33,863 nt of DNA from JALYZC01 sp035997675 (GTDB lineage: Bacteria; Actinomycetota; Thermoleophilia; Solirubrobacterales; Solirubrobacteraceae), in NCBI GenBank assembly GCA_035997675.1, contig DASYIJ010000249.1, forward strand, positions 1 through 33,863. Reading direction: 5' to 3'. Made by a program: the position numbers and the translations under genes. The notes below the pieces were generated by a model that searched no databases, was not told the origin of the DNA, and was given only the letters and a program-made list of their open reading frames with translations. Below, piece by piece: positions 9,389 to 17,373 of the stretch. How positions within the stretch are numbered: position 1 is the stretch's first letter; each line of letters opens with the position of its first letter.

Positions 9389-11233
9389 TCACGGGGGCAA
9401 TTGCTGCTTGAAGCGGCGCGCGCCGAGGAGCGACAGGCCCCCCGCCAGGGCCGCCCCGGCCAGCGCTCCGCCCACGGCGCCCGCGGCGTCCGGATGGGCG
9501 AGCGCGCCTCGCAGTGCGCCGGCCAGCAGGCCCGTGCCGACCACGAGCGCGCCGGCCCACCCAAGGGCTCCCAGGATCACCGACAGCGGCGTGCGGCCCC
9601 GGAGGGCGTACGGCAGGGCGACCGCGGCGACCGCCCACAGCGCCACCAGGGCGAGCGCGCCCGAGCCGCCCAGGGGCACGAGGACGTCCCGGACGGCGCC
9701 GTCGGCCGACCCGACCCATGCCGTTTGGGCCCCGGTCCCCGATGCGCGGCCGAGGAAAAGATCCCGCCCGGCCAGCGGCTCCGCCAATGCGATCCACCAG
9801 CCCCCCAGGGCGCCGAGCGCCGCCCGGCGCCAGGCCCTCGAGACGAGCCCGGCGAGCGCCGGCCAGAAGCCGGCGAGGCCGACCGCCGCGAGCGCCGGCG
9901 CGGCCGCCGGCAGCGACCACAGCCAGCCGGCACGGGGAAGCAGAAGCGGGCATGCGGCCAGCCCGACGGCGACCACCAGCGCGGTGCCGGGCTCGTGCGG
10001 CGGTCCGGCCGCCAGCCAGACGACGCCCGCGGTTGCCGCGACGATCCAGGCAAGCCGCGGCAGCAGGGCGACCGCGACGCCGACGGCGACCGCCGCGAGC
10101 AGCGGATCGACGGGCGGCGCGACCACGACGGCGAGCGCGACGCCGGCGCCGAGCCCGGCGGTGCCGCCCGCCACCGCGCGCTCGGCAACCTGTCGCCGCC
10201 ATGACGCGGGCGCCGGCGATTCCTGCTCGATCGCGTGCTCGGGCGCGATGAGCGTGCGCCCCTCGCCGGCGTCCGCGTCGGGAGCGGCCTCACGGAGCGC
10301 GTCGCGCAGGTCGCTGACACCGCCCCGTTCTCCTGGTCGACGCCGCAGCGCCCGGTCCACGGCCTCCACCAGGTCGGGGTCGAGGTCCCGGCGCAGACGC
10401 CCGAGTGACGGGACGCCCGCGGCCACGCGGCGCGCGGTCGCCGCCGGCGCCGCCGCCCGTACGGGGTTCACCCCCGCAAGCGCCTCGTAGAGGAGGAGGG
10501 CGAGGGCGTAGAGATCCGCCGGCGGGCCGGCGGGCGCGCCCTCGGCCTGCTCCGGCGCCATGTAGGCCAGCGTGCCGACCACGTCGCCGGTGTGGGTGAG
10601 CACGTCCTCGCCGGCCAGGTGCGCCACGCCGAAGTCGGTGAGCTTGGCGACCCCGGCCTCGCTCGCCGGCTCCGCGGGGATGATCACGTTGCCCGGCTTG
10701 ATGTCGCGGTGCACCACGCCGGCCGCGTGGGCGTGTTCGAGGGCGTCGCACAGCGCAGCTCCGATCCGCAGGACGTCGCGGTCCGAGAGCGCGCCCCGTG
10801 CCTCGGCCTCGGCGAGGGTCACGCCGTCGACGAGCTCGGAGACCAGGTAGTGGGCCGTCTCGTCCGCGCCCGCCTCGTACAGCGAGACGATGCCCGGATG
10901 GTTCAACCGCGCGGCCGCCAACGCCTCGCGTTCGGCGCGCGGCCGACCGTCCCCGCGTGCCATCACCTTGACGGCGACCGGGCGCTCGAGGCGCAGGTCG
11001 CGCGCCAGCCATACCGCGCCATGGGCCCCCGCGCCCAGCCGGCGCTCGAGGTCGTAACGATCCAGCACGCGGGCCGCCGGGCCCGCGCGCGGGCGAACCA
11101 CGGTCGGCGAGGAGTTAGCCGCCGCTAACGTGGGCGTTGTACGGTCCACGGTCACTGGGTTGGTTCTGCGCGCCCGGCAGGCTCCCTGCCGCCGGCGGCG
11201 AAGACCACGACACCGACGCGGGGCGGTGGTCAT
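9389..11233 (-). CDS. Ser/Thr protein kinase with polytopic membrane C-terminus
   Basis: Up to 614 residues. Kinase domain about 58-310: GAGAHGAVW loop at 67-75, K89, HRDIKPGN at 175-182, DFG at 200-202, VGTLAYMAPEQAEG, ADLYALALLLYEAL. All catalytic residues are present. From about 350 to 605 come roughly eight Ala/Leu/Val-rich hydrophobic stretches, so the kinase is tethered by a polytopic domain instead of the usual single helix plus sensor. No PASTA repeat is seen. The start is uncertain: ATG 11233 has a GGGGGGAAG purine run just before it but leaves a 55-residue low-complexity leader; GTG at 11155 or 11149 are alternatives. First gene of the minus-strand operon. Confidence 0.85.
   Translation of the reverse strand: MTTAPRRCRGLRRRRQGACRARRTNPVTVDRTTPTLAAANSSPTVVRPRAGPAARVLDRYDLERRLGAGAHGAVWLARDLRLERPVAVKVMARGDGRPRAEREALAAARLNHPGIVSLYEAGADETAHYLVSELVDGVTLAEAEARGALSDRDVLRIGAALCDALEHAHAAGVVHRDIKPGNVIIPAEPASEAGVAKLTDFGVAHLAGEDVLTHTGDVVGTLAYMAPEQAEGAPAGPPADLYALALLLYEALAGVNPVRAAAPAATARRVAAGVPSLGRLRRDLDPDLVEAVDRALRRRPGERGGVSDLRDALREAAPDADAGEGRTLIAPEHAIEQESPAPASWRRQVAERAVAGGTAGLGAGVALAVVVAPPVDPLLAAVAVGVAVALLPRLAWIVAATAGVVWLAAGPPHEPGTALVVAVGLAACPLLLPRAGWLWSLPAAAPALAAVGLAGFWPALAGLVSRAWRRAALGALGGWWIALAEPLAGRDLFLGRASGTGAQTAWVGSADGAVRDVLVPLGGSGALALVALWAVAAVALPYALRGRTPLSVILGALGWAGALVVGTGLLAGALRGALAHPDAAGAVGGALAGAALAGGLSLLGARRFKQQLPP
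11114..11129. repeat. inverted repeat near the divergent kinase start
   Basis: GTTAGC and GCTAAC form perfect 6-base arms around CGCC. If the kinase starts at ATG 11233 this is coding sequence; if it starts later, the repeat would sit in the 5' region as a possible operator or hairpin. Confidence 0.3.
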
Positions 11234-11269
11234 ACTTCCCCCCGCCTTCCCCCCCTAGGAGCGAGGCTT

Positions 11270-12385
11270 TTGTCGTTCTTCGACGAGGGTGACGAGCCCG
11301 CGCGGCCAGCGCGGGGGCGTTCATCGCAGAGCACCAGCGCGCCAGCGCGCGCCTCCGGCGACCAGCAGACGCTGCTGGTCCGTCGCGGCGTGGCCGCCGG
11401 GGTGGTCCTGCTGGTGCTCATCCTGCTCGTGGTCGGAATTCGCGGCTGCCTCAGCAGCCAGAAGAAGCAGTCGCTCAAGGACTACAACCGCAACGTCGGG
11501 GCGCTGGTCCAGGAGTCCGACCAGATCACGCAGAAGTTCTTCGGAAAGCTCGCGGCCACCGGCGGCGCCACCGCCACCGCGACGCAGGGCACCGCGACGC
11601 TCACCGCCGAGCAGGACATCAACCAGGTGCGCGTCGACGCCGACGACCTCGTGCGCCGCGCGAGCGGGCAGGACACGCCGGGCGCCATGAGCAAGGCACA
11701 GCAGACGTTCCTGCTGACGCTCCAGCTGCGGCGCGACGCCATCCGCAAGGTCGCCGACAAGCTCCAGACGGCCCGGGGCGCCTCGGGCGCGGACGCTGCG
11801 GTGGACCAGATCGCCGGCCAGATGCAGTCCTTCCTTGCGTCGGACGTCGTCTACTCGCAGCGCGTGATCCCGTACATCAAGAAGGCGCTCGACGGCAACG
11901 GCGTGACCGGTCAGACGATCGCCACGAGCCAGTCCATGCCCGACCTCGGCTGGCTGGACCCGACCCAGGTGGCGAAGCGCATCGGCGCGATCACGTCCAG
12001 CGCCAACAAGGGCCCGGCCGCGCCCGGCTCGCACGGCCACCAGCTCGAGACCGTCAGCGTCGCCGGGACCGCGCTCAAGCAGGGCTCGGGCAACAAGGTC
12101 AGCGGCTCCAGCCCCGTGTTCAGCGTCAAGTTCGTCAATCAGGGCGAGAACGACGAGAGCAACGTCCTCGTCAAGATCAGCATCACCGGCTCGGGCAACC
12201 CCATCACGGTGACCAAGCCGGTGGCGACGTCCCCCGCCGGCGCCGAGTCCACGGTCGAGATTCCGCTCGGCCAGGCCCCGCCGCTGAACACCCCGGTGAC
12301 GGTGACCGCCGAGGTCCAGCCGGTCCCAGGTGAAACGGACGCCTCGAACAACAAGCAGTCGTACCAGGTGCTCTTCTCGTCGTAG
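11270..12385 (+). CDS. membrane-anchored protein of unknown function with CARDB-like C-terminus
   Basis: 371 residues. The start is TTG 11270, supported by AGGAG 8 bases upstream; no ATG/GTG fits as well. A charged N-terminal tail of about 37 residues precedes one membrane segment at about 41-58, so most of the protein should be outside the membrane. Residues 65-210 look helical (KKQSLKDYNRNVGALVQESD, TFLLTLQLRRDAIRKVADKL). Residues about 275-371 look like a beta-sandwich of the CARDB/Ig-like adhesion type (SVKFVNQGENDESNVLVKI and VPGETDASNNKQSYQV). No catalytic motif was seen. It diverges from the kinase gene with only 36 bases between starts. An accessory wall or envelope role is a guess from context. 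Confidence 0.85.
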   Translation: MSFFDEGDEPARPARGRSSQSTSAPARASGDQQTLLVRRGVAAGVVLLVLILLVVGIRGCLSSQKKQSLKDYNRNVGALVQESDQITQKFFGKLAATGGATATATQGTATLTAEQDINQVRVDADDLVRRASGQDTPGAMSKAQQTFLLTLQLRRDAIRKVADKLQTARGASGADAAVDQIAGQMQSFLASDVVYSQRVIPYIKKALDGNGVTGQTIATSQSMPDLGWLDPTQVAKRIGAITSSANKGPAAPGSHGHQLETVSVAGTALKQGSGNKVSGSSPVFSVKFVNQGENDESNVLVKISITGSGNPITVTKPVATSPAGAESTVEIPLGQAPPLNTPVTVTAEVQPVPGETDASNNKQSYQVLFSS

Positions 12386-12428
12386 GGCCAGTCGCCAGTC
12401 GCCCTGCTCCGCCCTATCCTTCGCCGCG

Positions 12429-12938
12429 ATGAGCCTCTCGTCGACAACGGGCATCGTCGCCCTTGCCGCCGCCGGCGTCGCGGTGGTCGCGCTGATCGTC
12501 GCGGTCGTGCTCGCCGTGCAGCTGCGCCGCGTCCGGGCCGCGCAGTCGGAGCTGCTGGGCGAGGCCGGCACGCAGGACCTGGTCGCGCACGCGCTCGACC
12601 TCCAGAGGGAGTTCCAACTGCTGCAGGACACGACGCGGGAGACCGTCGACCAGATGAACGGGCGCGTCGATCACGCCGAGCGGCGCCTCGACGGGGCGAT
12701 CGCCTACCGCGGCCTGGTGCGCTACGACGCCTACAACGAGATGTCCGGCCACCAGAGCACGTCGATCGCGCTGCTCGACGCCACGCGCTCCGGCGTCGTG
12801 CTCTCGTCGATCCATCATCGCGAGCAGGCACGCGTGTACGCCAAGCCCGTGCACGCCGGCGAGGCCGAGCTGGAGCTCTCGCCGGAGGAGGCCGAGGCCG
12901 TGCGCCTGGCCATGGCCGGCGGCGAGCCGGCGGCCTGA
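12429..12938 (+). CDS. DUF4446 family membrane-anchored protein
   Basis: 169 residues from ATG 12429. One membrane helix at about 7-30 is followed by a coiled-coil-prone stretch (VRAAQSELLGEAGTQDLV to RVDHAERRLDGAI). The conserved C-terminal segment has GLVRYDAYNEMSGHQSTSIA, then LLDATRSGVVLSSIHHRE and YAKPVHAGEAELELSPEE, which is the pattern of DUF4446 proteins. The function is not known; the family recurs near parB/origin regions in Gram-positive bacteria (recalled, unverified). It follows the previous gene by 43 bases and precedes pheA by 12. Confidence 0.88.
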   Translation: MSLSSTTGIVALAAAGVAVVALIVAVVLAVQLRRVRAAQSELLGEAGTQDLVAHALDLQREFQLLQDTTRETVDQMNGRVDHAERRLDGAIAYRGLVRYDAYNEMSGHQSTSIALLDATRSGVVLSSIHHREQARVYAKPVHAGEAELELSPEEAEAVRLAMAGGEPAA

Positions 12939-12950
12939 CCCAGGATCGCC

Positions 12951-13784
12951 GTGCGCGTCGGCTATCTCGGTCCCGAGGGCACGTTCACGCACGAGGCGCT
13001 GACCGGCGCCGCGGGCTCCGAGGACCTCGAGCTCGTTGCGCTCCCGACGATCTACGACACGGTGATGGCCGTCGGCGAGGGGGAGGTCGAGCGCGCGCTG
13101 GTGCCGATCGAGAACTCGCTCGAGGGCTCCGTGAACGCCACGCTCGACGCGCTGGCGATGGAGACCGAGGACGTCGTGATCGTGGGGGAGCTCGTGCACC
13201 CGATCCGGCACTGCCTGATCGCGCGCGAGACGATCCCGCTGGAGTCCATCCGCACGGTCGTCTCGATCCCGCAGGCGACCGCCCAGTGCGCCCGCTTCAT
13301 TCGCGCTCACCTGCGCGCGGCCGACGTGATGCCGGCCAACTCCACCGCCGACGCGGTGCGCCTGGCGGCCGAGGCCGACGGAACCTGGGCGGCGCTCGGG
13401 AACCGCCTGGCCGCCGACCTGTACGGCTGCGAGGTCCTGGAGGCCGACGTCGAGGACCTGGCCGACAACGAGACCCGCTTCGTCTGGCTGGCCCCCAAGG
13501 GGGCGGACACGGGCACCCAGGGGCCGTGGAAGACCTCGGTGGTGTTCTGGGGCGCCGGCGACGACGCTCCCGGCTGGCTCGTGCGCTGCCTGTCTGAGTT
13601 CGCCTTCCGCGGCGTCAACCTGACGCTGATCGAGTCGCGGCCGCGCAAGGCCGGACTCGGCCATTACATGTTCTTCGCCGATCTCGAGGGCCGCGACAGC
13701 GACGACGCGGTGACGGGGGCCATCGATGCGGTGCGCGGCCAGACCGAGCAGCTGCGCGTGCTGGGGTCCTATCCGGCAGCGTGA
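12951..13784 (+). CDS. pheA: prephenate dehydratase
   Basis: 277 residues; monofunctional, without a chorismate mutase domain. It converts prephenate to phenylpyruvate in phenylalanine synthesis. The catalytic domain (1-180) has GYLGPEGTFTHEA, PIENSLEGSVNATLDAL, SIPQATAQCARFI and the catalytic NETRF at 173-177. A C-terminal ACT domain from about 194 has GVNLTLIESRP (221-231), the phenylalanine-binding segment used for feedback inhibition in this family. The start is GTG 12951. Confidence 0.95.
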   Translation: MRVGYLGPEGTFTHEALTGAAGSEDLELVALPTIYDTVMAVGEGEVERALVPIENSLEGSVNATLDALAMETEDVVIVGELVHPIRHCLIARETIPLESIRTVVSIPQATAQCARFIRAHLRAADVMPANSTADAVRLAAEADGTWAALGNRLAADLYGCEVLEADVEDLADNETRFVWLAPKGADTGTQGPWKTSVVFWGAGDDAPGWLVRCLSEFAFRGVNLTLIESRPRKAGLGHYMFFADLEGRDSDDAVTGAIDAVRGQTEQLRVLGSYPAA

Positions 13785-13826
13785 ACGTCGCGTTATCGGC
13801 CCCGCGGGCCCGCCTTGCGCGTCCTT

Positions 13827-13832
13827 TACACT
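13827..13832 (+). promoter_or_regulatory. -10-like element upstream of the HNH gene
   Basis: TACACT lies about 20 bases before ATG 13853 in the pheA-HNH gap. No convincing -35 is visible. The perfect palindrome GCGGGCCCGC (13804-13813) sits just upstream and could be a hairpin or binding site. Confidence 0.3.
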
Positions 13833-13852
13833 GCTCCGCGGAGACGCCCGCA

Positions 13853-14446
13853 ATGCTTTCCGAGGTACCACCAGCTCCATCGGGGTCCGCGTCGCTCGAC
13901 GAGCACCGGCGACGCGGGCAGGCGCCCGTAGACGGCGCGACGAAGGGCCGGGTGCTCGTCCTCAACGCGACGTTCGAGCCGATCAACGTCTGCACCGTGC
14001 GCCGCGCCGCCGTGCTGATCCTCAAGTCCAAGGCCGAGGTGATCGAGCACGCGAGCTGGGAGCTCCACGCCGAATCGCTGACGCTGCCGCGGCCGGTGGT
14101 GATCCGCCTGGTCACCTACGTGCGCGTGCCGCGCGATACCCACCGGCGCAAGATCACCCGGCGCGCGGTGTTCGCGCGCGACGGCTGGGCGTGCCAGTAC
14201 TGCGGCGCACGCTCCAATCTGACGGTGGACCACGTGGTTCCCCGATCCAAGGGCGGCGTGTCGACGTGGGACAACATCGTCGCCTCCTGCGCGCCGTGCA
14301 ACCGGCGCAAGGGCGACGCCCTCCTGCGCCAGGTCGGCATGCGCCTCCGGCGCAAACCGCGCCGTCCCCACGCCCACGTCTTCATCCACGTCGCGAGCCC
14401 GAGCATCCCCTCGGCGTGGAAGGCGTATCTGCAGGACGCGGCGTAG
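13853..14446 (+). CDS. HNH endonuclease family protein
   Basis: 197 residues from ATG 13853; the frame is open back to GTG 13781 but that would overlap pheA and a -10-like element lies between. The HNH core is complete: zinc cysteines C115-x2-C118 (CQYCG) and C146-x2-C149 (CAPC), DH at 126-127, N141 and N150. An N-terminal ~90-residue region (GRVLVLNATFEPINVC, VVIRLVTYVRVP) is the conserved partner of this stand-alone actinobacterial/cyanobacterial family. No intron, intein or mobile context is visible, so it looks resident. Substrate and role are unknown. It converges on gyrA. Confidence 0.9.
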   Translation: MLSEVPPAPSGSASLDEHRRRGQAPVDGATKGRVLVLNATFEPINVCTVRRAAVLILKSKAEVIEHASWELHAESLTLPRPVVIRLVTYVRVPRDTHRRKITRRAVFARDGWACQYCGARSNLTVDHVVPRSKGGVSTWDNIVASCAPCNRRKGDALLRQVGMRLRRKPRRPHAHVFIHVASPSIPSAWKAYLQDAA

Positions 14447-14449
14447 GGG

Positions 14450-14524
14450 CTTAGTACTTAGTACTTAGTTCTTAGTGCCGAGGGCCCGTCCTGAGCTACT
14501 GACAACTGAGGCCTAAGCACTGAG
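14450..14524. repeat. heptad tandem repeats forming a long imperfect hairpin
   Basis: Four tandem 7-mers occur at 14450-14477: CTTAGTA, CTTAGTA, CTTAGTT and CTTAGTG. The minus strand of 14496-14524 shows related 7-mers in register (CTCAGTG, CTTAGGC, CTCAGTT, GTCAGTA). Across 28 positions the arms give 20 Watson-Crick and 4 G-U pairs, with an 18-base loop. It begins three bases after the HNH stop. It may add to termination or be an expanding simple repeat. Confidence 0.75.
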
Positions 14525-14553
14525 AACGGGCGCCCCCTGGGGGGCGCCCGTTC
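14524..14553. terminator. strong bidirectional hairpin between HNH gene and gyrA
   Basis: A perfect 13-base-pair stem (GAACGGGCGCCCC and its complement) with a CTGG loop. There is no T-run on either side, so it is not a textbook intrinsic terminator, but its place between convergent genes fits a transcription barrier. It would also end the short minus-strand unit that starts near 14735. Confidence 0.6.
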
Positions 14554-14668
14554 GCTTACTGCTGGACTTGGACTTCACCGCGGATACTGCTGCCGGGGGG
14601 ACCAGGCCGGCGGCGGCGAAGACGGTGTCCCGGTTTGGATTCGCTGGGCGGGTCCAGCGCGTTCCGAC

Positions 14669-14713
14669 CTAGCGGCCGGTCACCTCCAGGGTCCCGCAAG
14701 AACTGTCATTCAA
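14669..14713 (-). CDS. possible 14-residue leader/small ORF behind a hyper-extended SD
   Basis: On the minus strand, TTG at 14713 lies 10 bases after GGAGG of an unusually long Shine-Dalgarno. It encodes MNDSSCGTLEVTGR and stops at TAG 14671-14669. The same frame then stays open for 51 more codons, to TAG 14515-14513. An alternative ATG at 14709 gives MTVLAGPWR, but its spacing to the SD is 14 bases. I do not recognise a function. Because the peptide is so short, coding is uncertain; the strength of the SD and the separate -10 are the reasons for listing it. It may instead be a regulatory RNA. Confidence 0.35.
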   Translation of the reverse strand: MNDSSCGTLEVTGR

Positions 14714-14717
14714 CGTA

Positions 14718-14734
14718 GGACCACCTCCTTTCCC
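14718..14734 (-). promoter_or_regulatory. hyper-extended Shine-Dalgarno
   Basis: Minus strand reads GGGAAAGGAGGTGGTCC. This can pair with almost the whole 3' end of 16S rRNA (GGATCACCTCCTTT) over about 13-14 positions with one G-U pair. A second SD-like GGAGGTGACC lies at 14678-14687. Confidence 0.6.
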
Positions 14735-14741
14735 TGGTCTC

Positions 14742-14747
14742 ATTATT
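14742..14747 (-). promoter_or_regulatory. -10 element of the short unit after gyrA
   Basis: Minus strand AATAAT matches TATAAT at five of six bases. A start about 7 bases on (near 14735) would put the extended SD at the very 5' end of the RNA. No clear -35 is seen. It is 47 bases past the gyrA stop. Confidence 0.4.
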
Positions 14748-14793
14748 GAAGCAGACCGGGAGGGCGGACCGACGCACGCCGGTCAGGCGACGG

Positions 14794-17361
14794 TCAGGCG
14801 CCGTTGGGACTCGGCCCCGAGGGGCCCTCGCCGTCGGGGCCGGCCTCGGCGCCGTTGCCCGTCAGCTCGGGCGAAGCGTCGTCGACGACCGGGGCGGCGG
14901 TGTCCGCCTCGGACTCCATCACGAGCGCCACCGCGGAGACCTCGTCGTCCTCGCGCAGGTTCATCACCGTCACGCCCTGCGCCGGCCGGCCCTGCCGCGA
15001 GATGCCCTTGACGCCGGTGCGCTGGACCATGCCCGTCTGGGAGATGAACACCAACTCCTGGTGCTCGCGCACGACCAGAGCGCCGACGAGGGCGCCCTTG
15101 CGGTCGGTCATGGAAATCGTCTTCACGCCCATCGTGCCGCGGTTCTTGGCCGGATACTCGGGGATCGGAGTGCGCTTGCCGAAGCCGTTGACCGTGACGA
15201 CGAGCAGCTCCTGATCCGGGCGCGCGACGTCCATCGCCAGCACGGCGTTGCCCTTCTGGGAGACGTTCATGCCGCGTACGCCGCCCGTGTCGCGGCCCAT
15301 CGGGCGCGCCTGGGACTCGTGGAAGCGTGCCGCCTTGCCGGAGCGGGCGACCATGATGATGTCGTCGTCGCCCCCGGTCTTCCGCACGGCGACCAGCTCG
15401 TCGTCGTCCCGGATCTTGATCGCGATGATCCCGTCCGCCTTGATCGGCGTGTTGTAGGCGGCGAACTCGGTCTTCTTGAGCTGGCCCTGGCGGGTGGCGA
15501 AGACGAGATAGCCGCCCTCGGAGAAGTCGCGCGTGTCGATGACCGCGTTAACGCGCTCGCCTTCGCGCAGCGGCAGGAAGTTGTTCAGCGACCGGCCCTT
15601 CGCCGTGCGCGAGGCCTCCGGCAGCTCGTAGACCTTGGACCGGTACACCTTGCCCCGATTGGTGAAGAACAGCAGGAAGTCGTGGGTCGAGCACACGAAG
15701 AGGTGCTCGATGTAGTCGCCGTCCTTCATGTCCATACCGGTCACGCCGCGGCCACCGCGAATCTGGTTGCGGTAGGTCGCCAGCGGCAGCGACTTGATGT
15801 AGCCGGACTTCGTGATCGAGATGACCATCTGCTGGTCGGCGATCAGGTCCTCGATGTCGATCTCGCCCTCGGCGTGGGTGATCTCGGTGCGGCGCTCGTC
15901 GCCGTAGGTGTCGGAGATCTCCTGGAGCTCGTCCTTGATCAGCCCCATGACCCGGCCCTCGTCGCCGAGGATCTCCCGCAGCTCCTTGATGCGCTCGACG
16001 ATGTCCTTGTGCTCGGCGCGGATCTTGTCGCTCTCGAGCGCGGTCAGCTGGCGCAGGCGCATCTCGACGATGGCGTGCGCCTGGATCTGGGTGAGCTCGA
16101 ACCCGTCCATCAGCGCCTGGCGTGCCGCGTCGCCGTCGCGCGAGGCGCGAATGGTGCGGATGACCTCGTCGAGGTTGTCCAGCGCGACCAGCAGGCCCTC
16201 GAGGATGTGCGCGCGGCGCTCCTTCTCGGCCAGCTCGTACTTCGTCCGGCGGACAACGACCTCGCGCTGGTGGCGTACGTAGGCCTCGACGGCCTCCCGC
16301 AGCGACAGCGTCCGCGGAACGCCGTCGACGAGGGCGACCATGTTCACCCCGAACGTGGTCTGCATCGGCGTGTGCTTGTAGAGCTGGTTGAGCACGACCT
16401 TGGGAATGGCGTCGCGCTTGAGCTCGATGACGAGGCGCATGCCGCGCTTGTCGGAGTGGTCCTCGATGTCGGAGATCCCGTTGAGCTTCTTCTCCTTCAC
16501 GAGGTCGGCGATCTTCTGGATGAGCCCGCCGTCGCCGCCCTTCTTGACCATGTAGGGCAGCTCGGTGACGATGATCGCCTCCTTGCCGTGCTTGAGCGGC
16601 TCGATGTGCGCCCTGGCCTGGAGGCGGACGCGTCCGCGTCCGCTCGCGTAGGCCTCACGGATCCCGGTGGTGCCCAGAACGATCCCGCCGGTGGGGAAGT
16701 CGGGGCCCTTGATGTGCTTCATCAGGCCCTCGATGTCGATCGCGGGGTCGTCGATGAACGCCACGACGGCGCCGATCGTCTCGCGCAGGTTGTGCGGCGG
16801 GATGTTCGTCGCCATCCCGACGGCGATGCCCGACGACCCGTTCACGAGCAGGTTGGGGAACCGCGACGGCAGCACGAGCGGCTCCTGCTGGGAGCCGTCG
16901 TAGTTGGGGATGAAGTCGACGGTGTCGGCGTCGAGGTCGCGCAGCATCTCGGTGGCGATGCGCGAGAGGCGGGCCTCCGTGTAGCGCATCGCGGCGGCGG
17001 GGTCGTCGTCGATCGAGCCGAAGTTCCCCTGGCCCTCGATCAGCGGCTGGCGCATCGAGAAGTCCTGCGCGAGTCGCACGAGCGTGTCGTAGATCGAAGC
17101 GTCGCCGTGGGGGTGGTACTTACCCATGACCTCGCCGACGACGAAGGCGCTCTTGCGGAAGGGGCGGTTGGGCTGGAGGCCGTTCTCGTTCATCGAGAAC
17201 AGGACGCGCCGGTGCACGGGCTTGAGGCCATCGCGCGCGTCGGGGAGCGCGCGCCCGACGATGACCGACATCGCGTAGTCGAGGTAGGAGGACTTCATCT
17301 CCTCCTCGAGCCCGCGGGGCTCGATGTTGCCGCCGCTCAGGGTTTCGGTGCCGTTTGCCAT
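14794..17361 (-). CDS. gyrA: DNA gyrase subunit A
   Basis: 855 residues. Forms the DNA-cleaving and strand-passing half of gyrase. N-terminal SSYLDYAMSVIVGRALPDAR; catalytic Y127 in AAAMRYTEARL; quinolone-determining region HPHGDASIYD with Ala88 and Asp92 (E. coli Ser83 and Asp87 positions). The C-terminal beta-pinwheel has the GyrA box QIRGGRG, so this is gyrase rather than topoisomerase IV. The tail is acidic and Pro/Gly-rich. Start ATG 17361, 12 bases after gyrB, with a GGGAGGGGG run upstream: one transcription unit with gyrB. Confidence 0.98.
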   Translation of the reverse strand: MANGTETLSGGNIEPRGLEEEMKSSYLDYAMSVIVGRALPDARDGLKPVHRRVLFSMNENGLQPNRPFRKSAFVVGEVMGKYHPHGDASIYDTLVRLAQDFSMRQPLIEGQGNFGSIDDDPAAAMRYTEARLSRIATEMLRDLDADTVDFIPNYDGSQQEPLVLPSRFPNLLVNGSSGIAVGMATNIPPHNLRETIGAVVAFIDDPAIDIEGLMKHIKGPDFPTGGIVLGTTGIREAYASGRGRVRLQARAHIEPLKHGKEAIIVTELPYMVKKGGDGGLIQKIADLVKEKKLNGISDIEDHSDKRGMRLVIELKRDAIPKVVLNQLYKHTPMQTTFGVNMVALVDGVPRTLSLREAVEAYVRHQREVVVRRTKYELAEKERRAHILEGLLVALDNLDEVIRTIRASRDGDAARQALMDGFELTQIQAHAIVEMRLRQLTALESDKIRAEHKDIVERIKELREILGDEGRVMGLIKDELQEISDTYGDERRTEITHAEGEIDIEDLIADQQMVISITKSGYIKSLPLATYRNQIRGGRGVTGMDMKDGDYIEHLFVCSTHDFLLFFTNRGKVYRSKVYELPEASRTAKGRSLNNFLPLREGERVNAVIDTRDFSEGGYLVFATRQGQLKKTEFAAYNTPIKADGIIAIKIRDDDELVAVRKTGGDDDIIMVARSGKAARFHESQARPMGRDTGGVRGMNVSQKGNAVLAMDVARPDQELLVVTVNGFGKRTPIPEYPAKNRGTMGVKTISMTDRKGALVGALVVREHQELVFISQTGMVQRTGVKGISRQGRPAQGVTVMNLREDDEVSAVALVMESEADTAAPVVDDASPELTGNGAEAGPDGEGPSGPSPNGA

Positions 17362-17373
17362 GCCACCCCCTCC

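Noticed and set aside
12329..12335. GTGAAAC as a parS half-site
   Set aside because: A single half-site inside a coding region with no partner arm.
13781..13852. Longer N-terminus for the HNH protein starting at GTG 13781
   Set aside because: It would overlap pheA and cover a -10-like element; conserved sequence begins well after ATG 13853.
13853..14446. HNH gene as part of a group II intron or other mobile element
   Set aside because: No reverse transcriptase, intron ends, terminal repeats or target duplication nearby.
14450..14524. CRISPR array
   Set aside because: Units are 7 bases with no spacers; no cas genes in the window.
14718..14734. Plus strand GGACCACCTCCTTT as a remnant of a 16S rRNA 3' end
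   Set aside because: Flanking bases do not match 16S rRNA; the signal makes more sense as a Shine-Dalgarno on the minus strand.
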